6,221 bases of DNA, taken from Sphingopyxis sp. (lineage in GTDB: Bacteria > Pseudomonadota > Alphaproteobacteria > Sphingomonadales > Sphingomonadaceae). Numbering within the stretch: position 1 is the first letter of the stretch; every line of letters starts with the position of its first letter. This document shows, piece after piece, positions 5,861 to 6,221 of the stretch. The notes beneath the pieces are model-generated. The model did not search any database and was not told the DNA's origin. It saw only the letters and a program-made list of their open reading frames with translations. The DNA lies in NCBI GenBank assembly GCA_026125835.1, contig JAHCKJ010000133.1, positions 1-6,221 of the forward strand, written 5' to 3'. The translations under genes were made by a program, and so were the position numbers.

Positions 5861-6109
5861 TTATGGAAAGGTCCAGATGAAGCTGCCGCCGTTGCGGGTA
5901 ACGCCGACCGAACTGTCCTTGCCAACCTTCAGTCGATTATCATGTGTCTTGTCGCGAAGCTGTTCACGAACCCGTTCGCGTTCCTGGCGTTCATATTCCT
6001 TGTTTGCCGCTGCCATGATCTTGTCCATCTTCTCTTGCGTCATCTCGCGGGCCTGCGCGGTCGGCACCAGAAGCGTCGCAGCGATCAATGTAGCTATGGA
6101 TTTCCGCAT
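5861..6109 (-). CDS. Small secreted protein of unknown function (82 residues)
   Basis: I do not recognise a family. The signal peptide is clear: MRKSIATLIAATLLVPTAQA, with cleavage after residue 20 (AQA/R). The mature part has about 62 residues. The stretch from about 24 to 56 is strongly charged and helical, possibly coiled coil (KEYERQERERVREQLRDK, 37-54). A short glycine-containing tail follows and ends in GGSFIWTFP. There are no cysteines in the protein, so no disulfide or lipid anchor is expected, and it is probably periplasmic. I chose the ATG at 6109 because GGAGGGG lies 7 bases before it and the signal peptide begins there. A TTG at 6130 would add seven residues but falls in the loop of the leader hairpin and has no ribosome binding site. 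The gene is monocistronic or last in its unit, ending at the terminator at 5787-5828. Codon use is less GC-biased than in the neighbours. Confidence 0.75.
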   Translation of the reverse strand: MRKSIATLIAATLLVPTAQAREMTQEKMDKIMAAANKEYERQERERVREQLRDKTHDNRLKVGKDSSVGVTRNGGSFIWTFP

Positions 6110-6112
6110 GAT

Positions 6113-6152
6113 ATTTCCCCTCCACGCCAATGGTACGGCGTGGGAAGGAAAT
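6113..6152 (-). promoter_or_regulatory. Leader-RNA hairpin that masks the Shine-Dalgarno of the small secreted protein
   Basis: The minus-strand transcript can fold ATTTCCTTCCCACGCC (6152-6137) onto GGCGTGGAGGGGAAAT (6128-6113), with the loop GUACCAUU. Of 16 positions 15 pair: 13 Watson-Crick and 2 G-U, with one C-A mismatch. The 3' arm contains the whole GGAGGGG ribosome binding site, and the stem ends 3 bases before the ATG. The top of the stem is GC-rich. The half holding the AGGGG core has the mismatch, the two wobbles and A-U pairs, as in many RNA thermometers. On the plus strand the wobbles become mismatches, so selection seems to act on this RNA. Temperature or ligand control is inferred. 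Confidence 0.6.
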
Positions 6153-6154
6153 TC

Positions 6155-6221
6155 TCATGGCAGCGATAGACCAAAGCTGAACTCCAATGTCAGCCTCCGT
6201 TCATCAAACCGAGACGCGGGT
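6155..6221 (-). CDS. Possible C-terminal tail of an upstream gene (partial, uncertain)
   Basis: One minus-strand frame is open from the window edge to a TGA at 6157-6155 and encodes 21 residues, ending in RRLTLEFSFGLSLP. The alternating hydrophobic pattern would suit a last beta-strand, for example of an outer-membrane protein. The stretch is too short to prove coding. If real, the small secreted protein would lie 45 bases downstream in the same orientation, with the hairpin between them. Confidence 0.3.
   Translation of the reverse strand, partial: PASRFDERRLTLEFSFGLSLP
6165..6193 (-). promoter_or_regulatory. Candidate promoter of the small secreted-protein gene
   Basis: On the minus strand CTGACA (6193-6188; 5 of 6 to the -35 consensus) is followed after 17 bases by TCTATC (6170-6165; 3 of 6 to the -10). 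Transcription would begin near 6158, just before the leader hairpin, so the hairpin would be the first structure of the mRNA. The -10 is weak, and the site overlaps the possible tail of an upstream gene. Confidence 0.35.

Noticed and set aside
5843..6169. A plus-strand frame of 108 codons with a hydrophobic stretch
   Set aside because: It is antisense to the small secreted-protein gene, which has a signal peptide, ribosome binding site and terminator; the hydrophobic run is the complement of the charged helix.

Overview
The window is GC-rich bacterial chromosome. Protein sequence and codon use suggest an alphaproteobacterium, most likely a sphingomonad (Sphingopyxis/Sphingomonas-like). That assignment is by recognition, not by a database search. 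Coding is dense, no gap between genes reaches 300 bases, and I see no insertion sequence, phage gene, CRISPR array, tRNA or rRNA.

Left part (1-1903, minus strand). A divergent intergenic region carries an exact match to the known ECF41 sigma-factor promoter (TGTCACA, 16 bases, CGTC). It drives an AhpD-like carboxymuconolactone decarboxylase gene, whose stop codon overlaps the start of an ECF41 sigma factor gene (TGATG). The sigma factor has the fused SnoaL-like regulatory tail and all three signature motifs, so this is a textbook self-activating ECF41 unit. The 16S rRNA-maturation endonuclease gene ybeY follows 39 bases downstream on the same strand with no visible terminator, and runs off the window near its 3' end. 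On the plus strand a DoxX-family membrane protein gene (1985-2368) points away from the same intergenic region.

Middle (2372-5721, minus strand). This is a two-gene outer-membrane uptake operon: a TonB-dependent receptor of the hemoglobin/heme type (TTG start) followed 22 bases later by a secreted DUF6607-type protein, closed by a hairpin terminator at 2372-2403. The operon has a good sigma-70-like promoter, and a Fur-like 19-bp palindrome sits at the predicted transcription start, which implies iron control. The receptor lacks the usual histidine between its FRAP-like and NPNL-like boxes, so its real ligand is open.

Right part (5787-6221, minus strand). A small secreted protein of 82 residues with no recognised family has its Shine-Dalgarno sequence buried in a nearly perfect 16-bp RNA hairpin. 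The hairpin pairs better as minus-strand RNA (two G-U pairs) than as DNA, which suggests translational control such as an RNA thermometer or another structure-gated leader. The gene ends at a strong hairpin terminator. The last bases of the window may hold the tail of another minus-strand gene.

The three most useful points are the complete ECF41 circuit with its promoter, the Shine-Dalgarno-masking hairpin before the small secreted protein, and the Fur-like TonB receptor/DUF6607 operon with an atypical ligand site.
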